17,508 nucleotides of DNA from Candidatus Omnitrophota bacterium (lineage in GTDB: Bacteria; Omnitrophota; Gorgyraeia; Gygaellales; Profunditerraquicolaceae), in NCBI GenBank assembly GCA_028713875.1, contig JAQTNM010000008.1, forward strand, positions 1 to 17,508. Direction: 5' to 3'. This document shows positions 15,359 through 17,508 of this stretch, piece by piece (the stretch's first letter is position 1; each line of letters opens with the position of its first letter). A program made the translations under genes and the position numbers. The notes beneath the pieces were generated by a model. The model saw only the letters and a list, made by a program, of their open reading frames with translations, searched no databases and was not told where the DNA came from.

Positions 15359-16450
15359 TTAATGATATTTGTAGTAAGCATTGCAGGTGCCTTCAATGGA
15401 AACCATGCACGGGCCGTAGGGATTTTCCGGAGAGCAGATTTTTCTAAATAAAGGACATTCATCCGGAGTAATCAAGCCTTTGATAACCTGTCCGCAGCGG
15501 CATAATTTTTGTTTTTGGCTTAAGCCGACATGTTTTATCTTAAGCGGCATGACTTTTTCCGCATCGAATTCTAAAAAATCGTTTTTCAGCTTCAACCCGC
15601 TTCCCGGGATCCTGCCCAATCCGCGCCAGACATCATCGCTCTCCCGGAATACCGCAGAAATAACTCTTTGGGCTTTAAAATTCCCTGTTCTTGTTACTAC
15701 CCGGCTGTATTGGTTCTCTACAAGCGCCTTTTTATTAACTATCTGGCGTACAAGAAAATATATCCCTTCTAAAATATCCAGCGGCTCAAATCCTGCCACG
15801 CAACAGCCGACCCCGTATTTCTCAGGGGCAAACTCATACGGTTTTGTCCCAATTATGGCAGAGACATGCCCCGGGCATAAAAACCCGGAAAGATTAAGCC
15901 TTTTATCCCGCAGCAGGTAGCTCATGGCCGAGGGGATGGTTTTTAGCGAGGGAAAAAATAAAAGGTTTCTCAATTTTTCTTTTTTTGCCTCCATGATACT
16001 TAAGGCGATGGTGGAGGCTGTAGTCTCAAAACCTACCGCTAAAAATACGATCTTATGTTCCGGCTTTTTTCTGGCCAAGGCAAGCGCATCCAGCGCAGAA
16101 TACGCCACCAGCACATTGCCCTTGCCGGCCCTTTCTTTCTCCAGCGTAGAGGTTGTCCCGGGCACCCGCAGCATATCCCCGAAAGTAACGACAATGGTAT
16201 TACCCTGCCGGGCATAAGCAATGGCCTTATCAATATATTCCTGGCTGGATACGCAAACCGGGCATCCCGGTCCGGCGATAAAATTTAAATTACCAGGCAA
16301 TAGCTTATCCAGGCCGAACCTGAAGAAATTCTGGGTATGCGTACCGCAGACCTCCATAATATTGATGCCGTATCCAGGAGTCATCTCCCTTATGGCCGCG
16401 GCGGCTCTGTGGATCAGGTTTGCCTTACGGAATTCATCAATGTATTTCAT
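15359..16450 (-). CDS. hypD: Hydrogenase maturation protein HypD
   Basis: This 363-residue protein matches the usual HypD length. It has CGTHT (Cys35), GPGCPVC (Cys63 and Cys66), FGDMLRVPGT, VGFETTA and the C-terminal cysteine set (LCRCGQ, DECPLF, KICSPEN, YGPCMVS) that holds a [4Fe-4S] cluster. HypD with HypC forms the scaffold on which the Fe(CN)2CO unit of [NiFe] hydrogenase is built, receiving cyanide from HypE. The start overlaps the end of hypC by 14 bp, so translation is coupled. All key motifs are intact. Confidence 0.97.
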   Translation of the reverse strand: MKYIDEFRKANLIHRAAAAIREMTPGYGINIMEVCGTHTQNFFRFGLDKLLPGNLNFIAGPGCPVCVSSQEYIDKAIAYARQGNTIVVTFGDMLRVPGTTSTLEKERAGKGNVLVAYSALDALALARKKPEHKIVFLAVGFETTASTIALSIMEAKKEKLRNLLFFPSLKTIPSAMSYLLRDKRLNLSGFLCPGHVSAIIGTKPYEFAPEKYGVGCCVAGFEPLDILEGIYFLVRQIVNKKALVENQYSRVVTRTGNFKAQRVISAVFRESDDVWRGLGRIPGSGLKLKNDFLEFDAEKVMPLKIKHVGLSQKQKLCRCGQVIKGLITPDECPLFRKICSPENPYGPCMVSIEGTCNAYYKYH

Positions 16451-16646
16451 TTATTAAACGCAAGGTCTGGCGCGCCTTTTTAGGGTCAACTTTCTCAATG
16501 GCAAATCCGGCATGCACGATCACATAATCTCCGATCTCGATCCCCGGGACCATTTCTATATTTACGCGGCGCATAAGCCGGCCGGTCTCAACCTCCGCAA
16601 AGCCGGCGTTGATCTTTTTTATTCTCATGGGGATACCCAAACACAT
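16437..16646 (-). CDS. hypC: Hydrogenase maturation chaperone HypC
   Basis: This 69-residue protein starts MCLGIPMRI; Cys2, exposed after Met removal, is the iron ligand that defines HypC/HypG. GDYVIVHAGFAIEKVD and the helical tail complete the family pattern. A longer reading from 16742 is wrong because it would bury the essential Cys. AGGAG lies about 8 bases before ATG 16646. The gene lies 29 bases after hypF and overlaps hypD. HypC carries the iron centre between HypD and the hydrogenase large subunit. Confidence 0.96.
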   Translation of the reverse strand: MCLGIPMRIKKINAGFAEVETGRLMRRVNIEMVPGIEIGDYVIVHAGFAIEKVDPKKARQTLRLINEIH

Positions 16647-16675
16647 TCTCGCTTCTCCTGCTCCCAGCGCTGGCC

Positions 16676-17508
16676 TTACCGGCCGGCCGGAGAAAAACCA
16701 GCTATTACCGCCTGCCCCAGGGAGATCCCGGAATCGCTGCATGATAATCTGCGCGGGGCAATTATTGAAAATTTATTCTTATATAATAAATCTAAAACCA
16801 GGTTTAGTAAAAGGTTATTTTGGAAAACTCCTCCGGAGAGGACTACCAGATTTATGCCGTATCTCTTCCTCAATATCAAGCACATCTCTTGCGCCATCCG
16901 GGCGATAGCAACATGAAAATAATGAGCTATTTTTTCTTTCGGTTCCCCCCGTTTTAAATCTTTGACTATCGCCTTAAAAATGGCCGCGGGGTCAATAATA
17001 TGCACGCCTTTGCTTTCAAATATGCGGAAATGATAACCTGCCCGGCTTAACGGATTATAAAGGCCGGCGCAATCCTGCAGCTCTATCGCCAATTGCGCCT
17101 GGAAATCTATCTTCTGTTTCTTAAAAACGAGACAGGCCGCAGCATCAAAAAGCCTGCCCATGCTGCTTGTCATAGGGCAATTAAATCCGGTAAGATACAT
17201 TTGCTTTAATAGCCGCCATTCATTCTTTTTGATTATTTTCACGGCATCAATGTTTAAATTTAAAAAGGCGTCTTTATATAACTGGTACAGCCAGGCTGCA
17301 GCTAATCTCCAGGGCTCTAATATCGCCCTTTCGCCTCCCAATAGCGGGATCTCCTGCAAGTGGGCTTTTCTTTGAAAACCTCTGTAATCGCATAATAAAA
17401 ATTCCCCTCCCCAGATGCGTCCGTCGCTCCCCAGGCCTGTGCCGTCAAACGCAACCCCGATTACTTCCTGATTCTTCATTTGATTATCCGCCATAACTGA
17501 GGCGATAT
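16676..17508 (-). CDS. hypF: Carbamoyltransferase HypF, C-terminal part, 5' end outside window
   Basis: The visible frame starts mid-gene. Residues before the internal ATG at 17494 read IASV, then MADNQMKNQEVIGVAFDGTG, which is the HypF segment between the HAHIAS motif and the nucleotide-binding loop. IWGGEFLLCD, the SSMGRLFDAAA motif and SGGVFQNNLL mark the Kae1-like C-terminal domain; the usual DGG before ISLGQA is DSG here. Full HypF is about 750 residues, so the acylphosphatase, zinc-finger and YrdC-like domains lie beyond 17508. HypF makes carbamoyl-adenylate from carbamoyl phosphate and transfers the carbamoyl group to the HypE terminal Cys. It heads the visible hypF-hypC-hypD order. 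Confidence 0.95.
   Translation of the reverse strand, partial: IASVMADNQMKNQEVIGVAFDGTGLGSDGRIWGGEFLLCDYRGFQRKAHLQEIPLLGGERAILEPWRLAAAWLYQLYKDAFLNLNIDAVKIIKKNEWRLLKQMYLTGFNCPMTSSMGRLFDAAACLVFKKQKIDFQAQLAIELQDCAGLYNPLSRAGYHFRIFESKGVHIIDPAAIFKAIVKDLKRGEPKEKIAHYFHVAIARMAQEMCLILRKRYGINLVVLSGGVFQNNLLLNLVLDLLYKNKFSIIAPRRLSCSDSGISLGQAVIAGFSPAGR

Noticed and set aside
15358..15462. Longer start for the transglutaminase-like gene at 15462
   Set aside because: It overlaps hypD by about 100 bp and moves the hydrophobic signal away from the N-terminus; ATG 15357 right behind the hypD stop fits better.
16647..16742. Longer HypC start at 16742
   Set aside because: The extra residues come from the end of hypF read in another frame, and they would hide the essential N-terminal Cys of HypC.

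Overview
All genes in this window lie on the minus strand, so transcription runs from about 17508 down to 1. There are twelve protein genes, packed with overlaps or gaps of a few bases. The exceptions are gaps of 153 bp (10223-10375), 135 bp (6255-6389) and 89 bp (9012-9100). I see no RNA genes, CRISPR array, transposase or integrase, and no gene-free stretch over 300 bases. Dense packing, a full hydrogenase-maturation set, a cobalamin-type radical SAM enzyme and a Wzm/Wzt exporter suggest an uncultured anaerobic Gram-negative-type bacterium. Candidatus Omnitrophota or a relative is my best guess; this is inference from gene style, not from a marker gene.

Region 1 (17508-10376) begins inside hypF, then hypC, hypD, a TPR/DUF3857/transglutaminase envelope protein, a PilZ-TM-coiled-coil-toroid protein, and an endonuclease III-like glycosylase. 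Several of these junctions are 4 to 14 bp overlaps or abutting codons, so this looks like one operon. HypF, HypC and HypD make and deliver the Fe(CN)2CO group of [NiFe] hydrogenases. The two envelope proteins behind them have no obvious link to hydrogenase.

Region 2 (10375-6390) holds an M20 metallopeptidase/deacylase behind a candidate extended -10 promoter, then a PAC2-family protein, a HAD phosphatase and hypE, the last three translationally coupled. HypE is thus about 8 kb from its partners hypFCD. HypA, HypB and the hydrogenase subunits are not in the window.

Region 3 (6389-1) is an export module with its own strong promoter (TTGAAT, 17 bp, TATAAT). It holds a Wzm-type permease, a 1141-residue Wzt-type ATPase whose C-terminal 900 residues carry four copies of an unrecognised domain of about 200 residues, and a B12-binding radical SAM protein running off the window. 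The radical SAM protein carries a fifth copy of the same domain at its N-terminus. Genes in this cassette overlap by 4 and 11 bp. My main hypothesis is that the enzyme and exporter share a recognition domain for one substrate, probably a glycan or glycolipid that is modified and exported.
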